Below are positions 1 to 5,606 of a DNA stretch of 5,811 nt, piece after piece. This stretch comes from JAGNNV01 sp031392925 (GTDB lineage Bacteria; Acidobacteriota; Vicinamibacteria; Fen-336; JAGNNV01): the NCBI GenBank assembly GCA_031392925.1, contig JANMVV010000217.1:1-5811 (forward strand). Direction: 5' to 3'. Numbering within the stretch: position 1 is the stretch's first letter; each line of letters begins with the position of its first letter. The position numbers were made by a program, and so were the translations under genes. The notes beneath the pieces were generated by a model. The model saw only the letters and a list, made by a program, of their open reading frames with translations, was not told the DNA's origin and searched no databases.

Positions 1-492
1 GACCACATCTACCATCGCCGCGATGAGAGGCCGCGGCGTGAAGTACTGACCCGCCCCGCCCTTCACGTCCTCGGCGTTCTTCTGCAGCAGGCCCTCGTAG
101 GCATCGCCCTTCACGTCGGACGAGAGAGAGGACCATTCCTCCTTGTCGATCAGGTCCACGATGAGCCGCCGGAGCTTGGCCGGATCCTGGATCTTGTTCT
201 GCGCCTTGCGGAAGATGAGGCCAAGCATCCCCGAGCGCTTGCCGAGTTCCTCCAGCGTGTGACGGTAGTGAATCTCGAGGTCATCGCCGTCCTTGGCGAG
301 CAGGGCCGGCCAGTCCTTGCCTTTTGGGACAGGCGAAGCCTTGTTGAACGGCGCCTTCGACTGCTCATCCGCCATCTTCAGGAACAGCAGGAACGTCAAC
401 TGCTCGACGTAGTCGCCATAGGACAGGCCGTCGTCCCGCAGGATGTTGCAGTAGTTCCAGAGCTTCTGGACGAGGGCCTGGGGATTGGTCAT
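1..492 (-). CDS. hsdM: Type I restriction-modification system DNA methylase subunit HsdM, N-terminal part (runs off the window)
   Basis: HsdM binds S-adenosylmethionine and, with the specificity subunit HsdS, methylates adenine in the recognition site of a type I restriction-modification enzyme; HsdR adds cleavage. The visible part is 164 codons starting at the ATG at 492 (MTNPQALVQKLWNYCNILRD). Residues about 5-120 look like the helical HsdM N-terminal domain (LSYGDYVEQLTFLLFLKMAD near residue 23, and a GLIFRKAQNKIQDPAKL stretch before residue 110). The start of the N6-adenine methylase domain follows, with DAYEGLL at 130-136 and GQYFTPR at 148-154, a hallmark of this family. The SAM-binding motif I and the NPPF catalytic motif lie beyond base 1, so activity cannot be judged. 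The start lies 34 bases after the RhuM stop codon, so the two are probably co-transcribed. The ribosome binding site is weak (GGTAGAG about 15 bases upstream). No frameshift is seen. Confidence 0.94.
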   Translation of the reverse strand, partial: MTNPQALVQKLWNYCNILRDDGLSYGDYVEQLTFLLFLKMADEQSKAPFNKASPVPKGKDWPALLAKDGDDLEIHYRHTLEELGKRSGMLGLIFRKAQNKIQDPAKLRRLIVDLIDKEEWSSLSSDVKGDAYEGLLQKNAEDVKGGAGQYFTPRPLIAAMVDVV

Positions 493-495
493 CGC

Positions 496-503
496 GTGAT
501 CAC
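496..503. repeat. 8-bp palindrome just upstream of the hsdM start codon
   Basis: GTGATCAC is self-complementary and ends three bases before the hsdM ATG on the minus strand, in the 34-base gap after RhuM. A protein bound here, or pairing in the mRNA, could affect hsdM translation. An 8-bp palindrome is short enough to arise by chance. Confidence 0.3.
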
Positions 504-526
504 ACTCTACCGAGCTTCGAGTGGTA

Positions 527-1636
527 CTACCGGCGCTTGAGCAGCACCGCCGGATCGAGGTCTGCGGGCACGGCCGCTCGGCGACTCTTCAACATGCCGA
601 AGGACTTCCGCTTCTTGCGTCCGGCCGGCGGCAGCCTCTTCAGATCCTTCACGGCTTTCTCGAAGTCCTTCTCGACCTGCGAAGGTTCGGCGAGCTGGGC
701 GCGATGGAACCGCTCGAACTCTGCCTCAGCCTTCAGCATCGCCTCTTCGTGGGAGATCTTCCCTGCGTGCGTGAGCACGTCGCGCCCTCCCAACCGCAGG
801 AAGTCGTCGAGCTTCAGAATCCAGTCGCTCATTTGCATCGCCCGGCGGTTCAGAGCCTGCACTTCAGCGAACTCCAGGTAGGCCACGACGATGCGATTCA
901 GCGCGTTCAACTCTTCCGGCGCAAGGTAGTTCTTGGCGATGCCCGCTTCGCTCTTGCTGGGCCTGGCCCCCACCCAATTCGTCATGCCGGCCCGAGGCTT
1001 GGACCCGTCGACGCGGGCATGGACGACCTCCGCCGCGGTGTGACCGTGAGCCGCCCAGTGCATCTTATTCTGCACGGTCGCGAAGAACTTCTGGGACGCC
1101 TCCGCGCTCGGGTCGTAGTCGATGCTGGTCGCGTATATCTCCAGAACTTTGCGCCACAATTCCTTCTCGGACGAACGGATGTCCCGAATGCGGGCCAGTA
1201 GTTCCTCGAAGTAGGTGCCGCCGCCTCGTTGCTTGAGACGCTCGTCGTCCATCGTGAAGCCCTTCACGACGTACTCGCGAAGTCGCTGGGTCGCCCAAAT
1301 GCGGAACTGAGTACCCCGGAGTGACTTCACCCGATAACCGACCGAAATTACGACATCGAGATTGAAGTAGGTCGTGTCGTAGACCTTGCCGTCCGCCGCA
1401 GTTGTTGCAGAATTTGCAACAACTGAATCCCGAACCAATTCACCGTCGTTGAACACATTCGCAATGTGTTTGGAAATAACAGACTTATCCCTCTGGAACA
1501 GATCGGTCATCTGGTTGAGCGAAAGCCAGACCGTCTCGTTGTCCAACCGAACCTGAAGCCGGGTTCGCCCGTCGTCCGCTTGATAGAAGAGGAACTCGCC
1601 CCGGGGCTCCGAAGTCGCCTTGGTTTCATCGCTCAT
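527..1636 (-). CDS. rhuM: RhuM-family protein (virulence RhuM domain) in a restriction-modification operon
   Basis: This 369-residue soluble protein matches the RhuM family, named after a gene of Salmonella pathogenicity island 3. The biochemical role is unknown; relatives occur in defence and mobile regions, often beside type I restriction genes. Family hallmarks are visible: FLFYQADDGRTRLQVRLDNE at 15-34, then a helix-turn-helix-like stretch VWLSLNQMTDLFQ...SVISKHI (36-58), then YFNLDVVISVGYRVKS (90-105), GTQFRIWA (108-115) and GFTMDDERLK (126-135). The second half has HTAAEVVHARVD (199-210), AKNYL (234-238), LNRIVVAYLEFAE (246-258) and MSDWILKLDDFL (269-280). The tail from about 320 is charged and basic (GRKKRKS at 339-345) and looks like an extension beyond the family core. 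I chose the ATG at 1636 because family similarity begins soon after it. A TTG at 1708 would add 24 low-complexity residues but overlaps the stop of the upstream small ORF. No clear ribosome binding site precedes 1636. DNA binding is inferred only from the helix-turn-helix-like segment. Confidence 0.92.
   Translation of the reverse strand: MSDETKATSEPRGEFLFYQADDGRTRLQVRLDNETVWLSLNQMTDLFQRDKSVISKHIANVFNDGELVRDSVVANSATTAADGKVYDTTYFNLDVVISVGYRVKSLRGTQFRIWATQRLREYVVKGFTMDDERLKQRGGGTYFEELLARIRDIRSSEKELWRKVLEIYATSIDYDPSAEASQKFFATVQNKMHWAAHGHTAAEVVHARVDGSKPRAGMTNWVGARPSKSEAGIAKNYLAPEELNALNRIVVAYLEFAEVQALNRRAMQMSDWILKLDDFLRLGGRDVLTHAGKISHEEAMLKAEAEFERFHRAQLAEPSQVEKDFEKAVKDLKRLPPAGRKKRKSFGMLKSRRAAVPADLDPAVLLKRR
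1399..1425. repeat. Perfect 11-bp inverted repeat inside the RhuM gene
   Basis: CAGTTGTTGCA (1399-1409) and TGCAACAACTG (1415-1425) are exact reverse complements separated by five bases (GAATT). The element encodes residues around SVVANSATT of RhuM, where the codons are GTT, GTT, GCA, AAT, TCT, GCA, ACA and ACT, unlike the GC-ending codons of the rest of the gene. It could form an RNA hairpin or be a dyad protein-binding site. There is no T-tract, so a classic terminator is unlikely. Confidence 0.8.
1452..1470. repeat. Perfect 8-bp inverted repeat inside the RhuM gene
   Basis: AACACATT (1452-1459) and AATGTGTT (1463-1470) are exact reverse complements with a three-base CGC centre. It sits 26 bases from the larger inverted repeat and in the same AT-rich patch. 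The region encodes the KHIANVFN part of RhuM. Function unknown. Confidence 0.75.
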
Positions 1637-1704
1637 TGTGGGATGGATTCTGCGACTGGACACCGTCGGGCGAGGTCCCTTTCCCGAGGGCAGCGAGGAG
1701 CCTT

Positions 1705-1851
1705 TCAAAGCGCGCGACTCGCGCCCGCCTCGTGCTCAGCCATCGACTCTTCAATGAGGGCCTCGAGCCTTCCCGCGGCCGAATCACCTTCGATCTGCAG
1801 ATCCCACGTTTGCGCTTCGATCAGGCTCTCGTTGTCTTCAACCTCAGTCAT
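1705..1851 (-). CDS. Small acidic 48-residue protein upstream of RhuM, possibly antitoxin-like
   Basis: This short ORF begins MTEVEDNESLIEAQTWDLQI and ends at TGA (1705-1707). It is preceded by a perfect AGGAGG four bases before the ATG, by far the best ribosome binding site in this operon. The product is strongly acidic (about 13 Asp/Glu), has no membrane segment, and would form one or two helices (AGRLEALIEESMAEHEAG at 26-43). The pattern TWDLQIE-D-x-x-G-x-L-x-x-L-x-E-E resembles short uncharacterised proteins that I recall near RelE/ParE-type toxins, which would suggest an antitoxin-like role. This is from memory and untested. No toxin follows: the next 68 bases to the RhuM ATG give no toxin-like peptide in any frame on this strand. 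It could be an orphan antitoxin, a small regulator of the restriction locus, or a partner of RhuM. Confidence 0.7.
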   Translation of the reverse strand: MTEVEDNESLIEAQTWDLQIEGDSAAGRLEALIEESMAEHEAGASRAL

Positions 1852-1855
1852 GTCG

Positions 1856-1861
1856 CCTCCT
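1856..1861 (-). promoter_or_regulatory. Ribosome binding site (AGGAGG) of the 48-residue ORF
   Basis: On the minus strand this reads AGGAGG followed by CGAC and then ATG, a full match to the anti-Shine-Dalgarno sequence. It is the main evidence that the short ORF is translated and fixes its start at 1851. Confidence 0.75.
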
Positions 1862-1876
1862 GCGCACCTGGGAGCA

Positions 1877-1904
1877 AGTCTAGACGCCTGTTTGGACCTG
1901 TTGA
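1877..1904 (-). promoter_or_regulatory. Candidate sigma-70-like promoter for the small ORF-RhuM-hsdM unit
   Basis: On the minus strand TCAACA (1904-1899) is followed after 16 bases by TAGACT (1882-1877). Each hexamer matches four of six consensus positions. Transcription would start about 19 bases before the small ORF, leaving just enough leader for its ribosome binding site. The bases around the -35 carry a near-repeat (CAACAGG, then AAACAGG) that could be an operator. Chance matches of this quality are common, so this is only a candidate. Confidence 0.25.
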
Positions 1905-2061
1905 CCCATCCGCGGGAAGGCGCTGTAGACCCGCCCGTCCAACTCTCGCCCGCGCTTCTTCTTCTAGACGCCGCTCCATTGCTTCAAGAACGGAACCCCG
2001 CGCGGCGCGTGCACTCAAGCGGCGCACACGCGTCTGGGATCCGACGTCTTGGCTGCGGTGT

Positions 2062-2075
2062 TCGTTCTCGAACGA
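2062..2075. repeat. Interrupted palindrome in the divergent intergenic region
   Basis: TCGTTC and GAACGA are exact reverse complements around a two-base TC centre. The short spacing is like an operator for a dimeric regulator, but there is no second copy and no nearby promoter I can define. Confidence 0.35.
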
Positions 2076-2260
2076 GTCGATGTGCAGTCGCAAACGACGT
2101 TGGGCTGTTGCGCTCGACTATTCCTCGGCGCCCTGGCGCCCTCCGCCGGTCAGTTGCGGTCGCGGTTGGTCCGCCCCAATCCGCTTCTCGTCGCATTTCG
2201 ATAGTCCGCATTCGAGCCTGCGGCGACAATGACTGGCATGTGGAAGGACAGTCGTGCACT

Positions 2261-2270
2261 GCAGTACTGC
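2261..2270. repeat. 10-bp perfect palindrome upstream of the kinase gene
   Basis: GCAGTACTGC is self-complementary and lies about 165 bases before the kinase start, within the only space available for its promoter. Operator function is speculation. Confidence 0.3.
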
Positions 2271-2435
2271 TCCCTGCCCGCGCAGCTTCGATTCTGTCCC
2301 CATCAATCCTCGTGCCGGTATTCGTGGGAGAGCTATCGTCTGCCCTATGACTGACCGTGAAGGGCGTGAACGTGGCCAGATGGCAGGAGAAGGCCGAGCG
2401 GCCGACGTGAGACGCCCCCCGGGCCCGGCGTCCTG

Positions 2436-3464
2436 ATGAAGACAGTACGGCGTCTTGCCGTCGCCCTGACGATGTCGATCTGCGTCGGGCTGCTCATGTT
2501 GACCACCTGGAGCAGTTCTATCTCCGCACTTTTCCTTCGCACCATCATCCTCGGCCTGGCCGCGACCACTGTCTTCGCGTTCTTCGAGGTGTGGCCGCGG
2601 AACCTCCCGCGGTGGCTGCACCGATGGGCACTGCAAGTCGTTGCGGTCGGCGTTGCTATGCCCTTGACGACGTCGCTGATCTACGCTCTGTCCACTCCGC
2701 AAGGTGCGCCGCCGTTTTGGGAGAACCTGGGCCGCCTGAATGGATGGACGCATCTCACGTTCGTGGGCGTTCTCCTCGCGCCTTGGACAGCGCTCGCAGC
2801 GATCGTCCGACAGAAAGAAGCGTTTGCACGAGATCAGAAGCTGTCGTTCGCGCTCGAGCGCAGCGAGCTGGAACGGGAGGCCCTCGACGCGCGACTGCAC
2901 CTCCTGCAGGCCCAGATCGCGCCTCATTTCCTCTTCAATACACTCGCCAACGTCCAGGCGCTCGTTGATGCGGGCTCGCCGCAAGCCTCGATCCTGTTGA
3001 GAAGCCTCACCGCCTACCTGCGAGCGGCCGTACCGCTGCTCGATGAGCCCGCCGCAACGATCGAACGCGAGCTCCAGCTTGTCCGACCGTATCTCGAGCT
3101 GATGCAAATGCGGATGCCCGATCGCCTCCAGTACGCGATGAACGTCGACCCAAAGGCGCTCCAGGTTCGCTGCCCTCCCACTACCCTGTTGACGTTGGTC
3201 GAGAATGCCGTCCGACACGGAATCGACCCCAGCGAAGAAGGCGGCAGGATCGACATCCAGGTCGAACGACATGGTGAACGCTGCCGGGTCCGCGTCACCG
3301 ACACGGGCGTCGGACTCCATCAGTCGGCGAACGGTCTGGGGACCGGGCTCACGACTCTGCGCGAGAGGCTGCAGATGATCTTTGGCGATGCCGCGCAACT
3401 GCGCCTGACCGCCGGCGTTCCCCGCGGCGCCGCCGTCGAAATCGACATGCCGGCACAGACATGA
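2436..3464 (+). CDS. Membrane sensor histidine kinase of the LytS/YehU type (His_kinase plus HATPase_c)
   Basis: The 342-residue protein is predicted to autophosphorylate on a histidine and pass the phosphate to the response regulator encoded next. Four hydrophobic segments (about 8-25, 32-50, 66-85 and 103-123) anchor it in the inner membrane. A charged, probably coiled-coil linker (125-158) follows. The His_kinase signature QAQIAPHFLFNTL (158-170) places the phospho-acceptor at His164, in the PHFLFN context typical of LytS, YehU and AlgZ relatives rather than classical HisKA kinases. The ATP-binding part shows the N box LVENAVRHG (254-262), G1 box DTGVGL (289-294) and G2 box GTGL (302-305), so the catalytic core looks intact. 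No PAS, GAF or large periplasmic domain is present, so the signal is probably sensed by the membrane segments. The ATG at 2436 has no clear Shine-Dalgarno; Met13 and Met21 would cut into the first helix. The stop overlaps the regulator's start by four bases. Confidence 0.95.
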   Translation: MKTVRRLAVALTMSICVGLLMLTTWSSSISALFLRTIILGLAATTVFAFFEVWPRNLPRWLHRWALQVVAVGVAMPLTTSLIYALSTPQGAPPFWENLGRLNGWTHLTFVGVLLAPWTALAAIVRQKEAFARDQKLSFALERSELEREALDARLHLLQAQIAPHFLFNTLANVQALVDAGSPQASILLRSLTAYLRAAVPLLDEPAATIERELQLVRPYLELMQMRMPDRLQYAMNVDPKALQVRCPPTTLLTLVENAVRHGIDPSEEGGRIDIQVERHGERCRVRVTDTGVGLHQSANGLGTGLTTLRERLQMIFGDAAQLRLTAGVPRGAAVEIDMPAQT

Positions 3465-4252
3465 TCGAGCAGGCGACCGCGTTGATCGCGGACGATGAAC
3501 CGCTTCTGCGCGATGCCCTGCGTCGCCAGCTTGCGATCGTGTGGCCCGAGCTCGAGATTGTGGCCGAAGCGCGGAACGGACGGGAGGCGGTGAGGCTGTT
3601 CGACGAACGCCATCCCGACATCTGTTTCCTCGACGTCCACATGCCGGGGCTCTCCGGCGTCGATGCCGCGAACCACATCGGCCGGCGAGCGCATCTCGTC
3701 TTCGTTACCGCCTTCGACCACTACGCGGTGCAGGCGTTTGCCCAGGGCGCACTCGATTACCTGCTAAAGCCCGTCGAACCGGCACGGCTCGCAGAGACGG
3801 TGAGCCGTCTCAAGGAACGCCTCCATTCGTCGAGGCCGGCGATCAACACCGAACAGCTGCTGCGGCAACTGAGCGAGCAGCTCGCGACCTTGAAGAGCGG
3901 CGGCGGCAAGCCCGAGCCCCTGCGATGGATTCGCGCGCAAACGGGGAGAACTGTTCGCCTCATCGTGATCGACGACGTCGACTACTTTCGCTCCCACGAG
4001 AAGTACACATCGGTCGCCTGGCGCGACGGAGGCAAACCGGCCGAGGCCCTCGTGCGTACGCCGCTGAAGGAGTTGCTCGAGCAGCTGGATGCGGAGCAAT
4101 TCGCGCAAGTCCACCGGTCGGTTGTGGTGAATCTGCGCGCGATCAGCCACGTGACGCGGCATGACAACGAAACGGCGGAGATTCGCCTGAAGGGGCGAGA
4201 CGACGTTTTGCCCGTCAGCCGTAACTACCTGCATCTGTTCCGGCAGATGTAA
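3461..4252 (+). CDS. LytTR-family response regulator (REC plus LytTR DNA-binding domain)
   Basis: This 263-residue protein is the predicted partner of the upstream kinase: phosphorylation of its receiver domain would change DNA binding and transcription of target genes. The receiver (about 5-120) has the acidic pair Asp11-Asp12, phospho-acceptor Asp58 in CFLDVHMPGLSG, Thr83 in FVTAF and Lys103 in YLLKPV, so all key residues are present. A helical linker (about 120-152, EQLLRQLSEQLATL) joins it to the LytTR domain (about 153-263), recognised by IDDVDYFRSHEKYT (170-183), the hallmark FAQVHRSVVVNL (214-225) and LPVSRNY (250-256). The length is usual for AlgR/LytR-type regulators. Its ATG overlaps the kinase stop as ATGA, which suggests translational coupling; no strong ribosome binding site is seen. 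I found no convincing LytTR target repeats in the window. Confidence 0.96.
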   Translation: MIEQATALIADDEPLLRDALRRQLAIVWPELEIVAEARNGREAVRLFDERHPDICFLDVHMPGLSGVDAANHIGRRAHLVFVTAFDHYAVQAFAQGALDYLLKPVEPARLAETVSRLKERLHSSRPAINTEQLLRQLSEQLATLKSGGGKPEPLRWIRAQTGRTVRLIVIDDVDYFRSHEKYTSVAWRDGGKPAEALVRTPLKELLEQLDAEQFAQVHRSVVVNLRAISHVTRHDNETAEIRLKGRDDVLPVSRNYLHLFRQM

Positions 4253-4330
4253 CCGCCGTTCGTCCGCACGAATCCGCTCTTCATCGCAAACAGGTTGTTC
4301 GAGTGCACCTGCGTCGATATGTTGGCGGGC

Positions 4331-4759
4331 ATGCCGACTGACGCCCGCACGAATCGAAACGCAACCTTGACGATCGCGTCGCTGCTCTCGATCCTCCTGC
4401 TGACCCTCCACATTACGGACGACATTGTCCGTGGGATATCGCCGGCTGAACCAGCAAACACCGCACTGCTAGTCCTCGTGGCCTTCCTGTATGGGACCCT
4501 TGTGCTCGTCGAACGGCGATCCGGATACGTCATCATGCTGCTCGTCGGGTTGTTCGCGGCAGCGATGCCCGTCCTCCACATGAGGGGGGCCCACTACAGC
4601 GAAATCGCCAGGTCCGCGGGCGGCTTCTTCTTCGTCTGGACACTCTGGGCCCTCGGCGGGCTCGGAGGCCTCACCTTCATCCTCTCGGCGCGCGGACTCT
4701 GGGACCTGCGACAGGCCCGGATGAGTAGAGGTACAGATTCTCCAAGGAGCCCTGCATGA
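4331..4759 (+). CDS. Small four-helix membrane protein of unknown function
   Basis: The 142-residue product has four hydrophobic stretches (about 12-28, 42-61, 65-83 and 97-119) and a short basic and polar tail, so it is an inner-membrane protein. Conserved-looking polar features are LTLHITDDIVRG (24-35) at the end of the first helix and MPVLHMRGAHY (79-89) in the loop after the third. The two histidines and paired aspartates at membrane edges could bind a ligand or metal, but that is conjecture. I do not recognise a named family. The start is uncertain: ATG 4331 is chosen as the shortest extension before the first helix; ATG 4319 and TTG 4295 are in frame, none with a good Shine-Dalgarno. 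It follows the response regulator by 78 bases without a convincing terminator and overlaps the next gene by ATGA, so it probably belongs to the same unit. Confidence 0.8.
   Translation: MPTDARTNRNATLTIASLLSILLLTLHITDDIVRGISPAEPANTALLVLVAFLYGTLVLVERRSGYVIMLLVGLFAAAMPVLHMRGAHYSEIARSAGGFFFVWTLWALGGLGGLTFILSARGLWDLRQARMSRGTDSPRSPA
4744..4749 (+). promoter_or_regulatory. Ribosome binding site (AAGGAG) of the DUF4386 gene
   Basis: AAGGAG lies six bases before the ATG at 4756, inside the 3' end of the preceding membrane-protein gene. With the ATGA overlap it gives strong support for this start. Confidence 0.7.
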
Positions 4760-5499
4760 ACGAAGCAGTCTCGACGACGCGAATCAGAGAATTGTCACCG
4801 CGTGCGATGGCCCGGATAGCCGGGCTGTTCTCCCTCCTCACCATTCTGGGAGGAGTATTCGCTCAGGGCTTCGTCAGCGAAAGGCTGGTCGTATCCGGAG
4901 ACGCCGCGGCTACGGCGACCAACATACTCACGCACGAGAGCATGTACCAGTGGGGCCTCGCCGTCTATCTCCTCGAAATGACGTGCCAGATCACGAGCAC
5001 GGCCCTTTTCTATCTCCTGCTCAAACCCGTCAGCAGAACCATCTCGCTCCTCGCGGCGTTCATCAGTCTTGCCGGTTGCACGGTCAAGACGTTCAGCCGC
5101 GTCTTCTACATCGCTCCCTTGTACGTCCTGGGTGGCGCGCATTACCTCAACGTCTTCAACACGGAGCAGTTGCAGGCGCTAGCGCTCCTGCTCCTCAGAG
5201 TGAACGACCTGGGCGCGGGAATCGCGTTGGCACTCTTCGGGTTCGTCGCTCTCTGCAAGGGCTACCTCATCGTCAGGTCCACCTTCCTGCCCCGCATCCT
5301 GGGCGTGCTCTCGATACTCGCTGGCTTGAGTCTGCTGACCTTCCTGTCTCCAAGGCTGGGAAACAGCATCTTCCCCTACGTTGCAGGGCTCGCCCTCCTC
5401 GGTTCAGTTGCGCAGATCCTCTGGCTGCTGGTGGTCGGGGTGAACGAACAACGATGGAAGGAGCAGGCCAGCGCATCCGCGGACTCCATTTGGCGGTGA
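4756..5499 (+). CDS. DUF4386 domain-containing membrane protein
   Basis: This 247-residue protein matches the DUF4386 family of bacterial membrane proteins, whose function is unknown. After a short cytoplasmic start (1-18, with the family-like ARIAGLFSLLTILGGVFA at 19-36) there are about six membrane segments (20-42, 67-90, 95-117, 150-172, 180-198 and 205-229) and a short polar tail. Family features include the extracytoplasmic loop with a DAAATATNILTHES stretch (49-62), the RVNDLGAGIALALFGF motif (148-163) and KGYLIVRSTFLPRILGVL (168-185). Length agrees with the family. Start at 4756 is set by AAGGAG six bases upstream and the four-base overlap with the previous gene. Position at the end of a kinase-regulator operon suggests a membrane function controlled by, or reporting to, that pathway; no direct evidence. 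Confidence 0.92.
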   Translation: MNEAVSTTRIRELSPRAMARIAGLFSLLTILGGVFAQGFVSERLVVSGDAAATATNILTHESMYQWGLAVYLLEMTCQITSTALFYLLLKPVSRTISLLAAFISLAGCTVKTFSRVFYIAPLYVLGGAHYLNVFNTEQLQALALLLLRVNDLGAGIALALFGFVALCKGYLIVRSTFLPRILGVLSILAGLSLLTFLSPRLGNSIFPYVAGLALLGSVAQILWLLVVGVNEQRWKEQASASADSIWR

Positions 5500-5586
5500 A
5501 AGTCGCTTCCGATGCAGACGGTCCGCCCGTTTGGTCAGCACCGCCCCACTACGCTGGACCCGGCGTTTCGAACTCCACTCCCGAGT

Positions 5587-5606
5587 GAAACCCGAGAGCG
5601 GGCTTC
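5587..5606. terminator. Weak hairpin between convergent genes
   Basis: GAA-A-CCCG, loop AGAG, CGGG-C-TTC can fold into a seven-pair stem with one A-C mismatch. It lies between the DUF4386 stop and the 3' end of the minus-strand small ORF, where a shared terminator would be expected. No T-run follows on either strand, so a Rho-independent terminator is doubtful. Confidence 0.25.

Larger units (their letters stand above)
1852..2435. other. Intergenic region between two divergent transcription units, no gene supported
   Basis: About 580 bases separate the minus-strand restriction unit from the plus-strand two-component unit. Open frames cross it on both strands, but their translations are arginine- and serine-rich without recognisable motifs and without ribosome binding sites, so I treat them as GC-driven chance frames. 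It holds the small ORF's ribosome binding site and weak promoter candidate, an interrupted palindrome TCGTTC-TC-GAACGA (2062-2075), a tandem duplication of GGCGCCCT (2127-2142) and a 10-bp palindrome GCAGTACTGC (2261-2270). I could not identify a convincing promoter for the kinase gene. Confidence 0.6.

Noticed and set aside
1637..1704. A remnant of a toxin gene after the antitoxin-like ORF
   Set aside because: None of the three frames on this strand gives a RelE/ParE-like peptide, and 68 bases are too few to judge decay.
1937..2105. A possible integron attC site, from GTCCAAC at 1937-1943 and GTTGGGC at 2099-2105
   Set aside because: The two outer boxes are not fully complementary, the spacing of about 169 bases exceeds typical attC sites, and I found no matching inner boxes or integrase.
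1466..2350. A 294-codon plus-strand open frame from inside RhuM into the intergenic gap
   Set aside because: Its first part is antisense to RhuM and to the small ORF. The rest is Ser/Arg/Ala-rich with no motif, and there is no ribosome binding site.
2254..2436. A 60-codon plus-strand frame ending on the kinase start
   Set aside because: No ribosome binding site and a low-complexity Arg/Gly/Pro tail. Only its TGATG overlap with the kinase is notable, and that is listed as a finding.
2118..3398. A 426-codon minus-strand open frame covering most of the histidine kinase
   Set aside because: It is the antisense of a clear kinase gene. The translation is rich in Arg, Gln and Pro without domain motifs, and long antisense frames are expected in GC-rich genes.
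4259..4272. Hairpin TTCGT-CCGC-ACGAA after the response regulator, considered as a terminator
   Set aside because: The stem is only five pairs and no T-run follows, so it would not stop transcription reliably.
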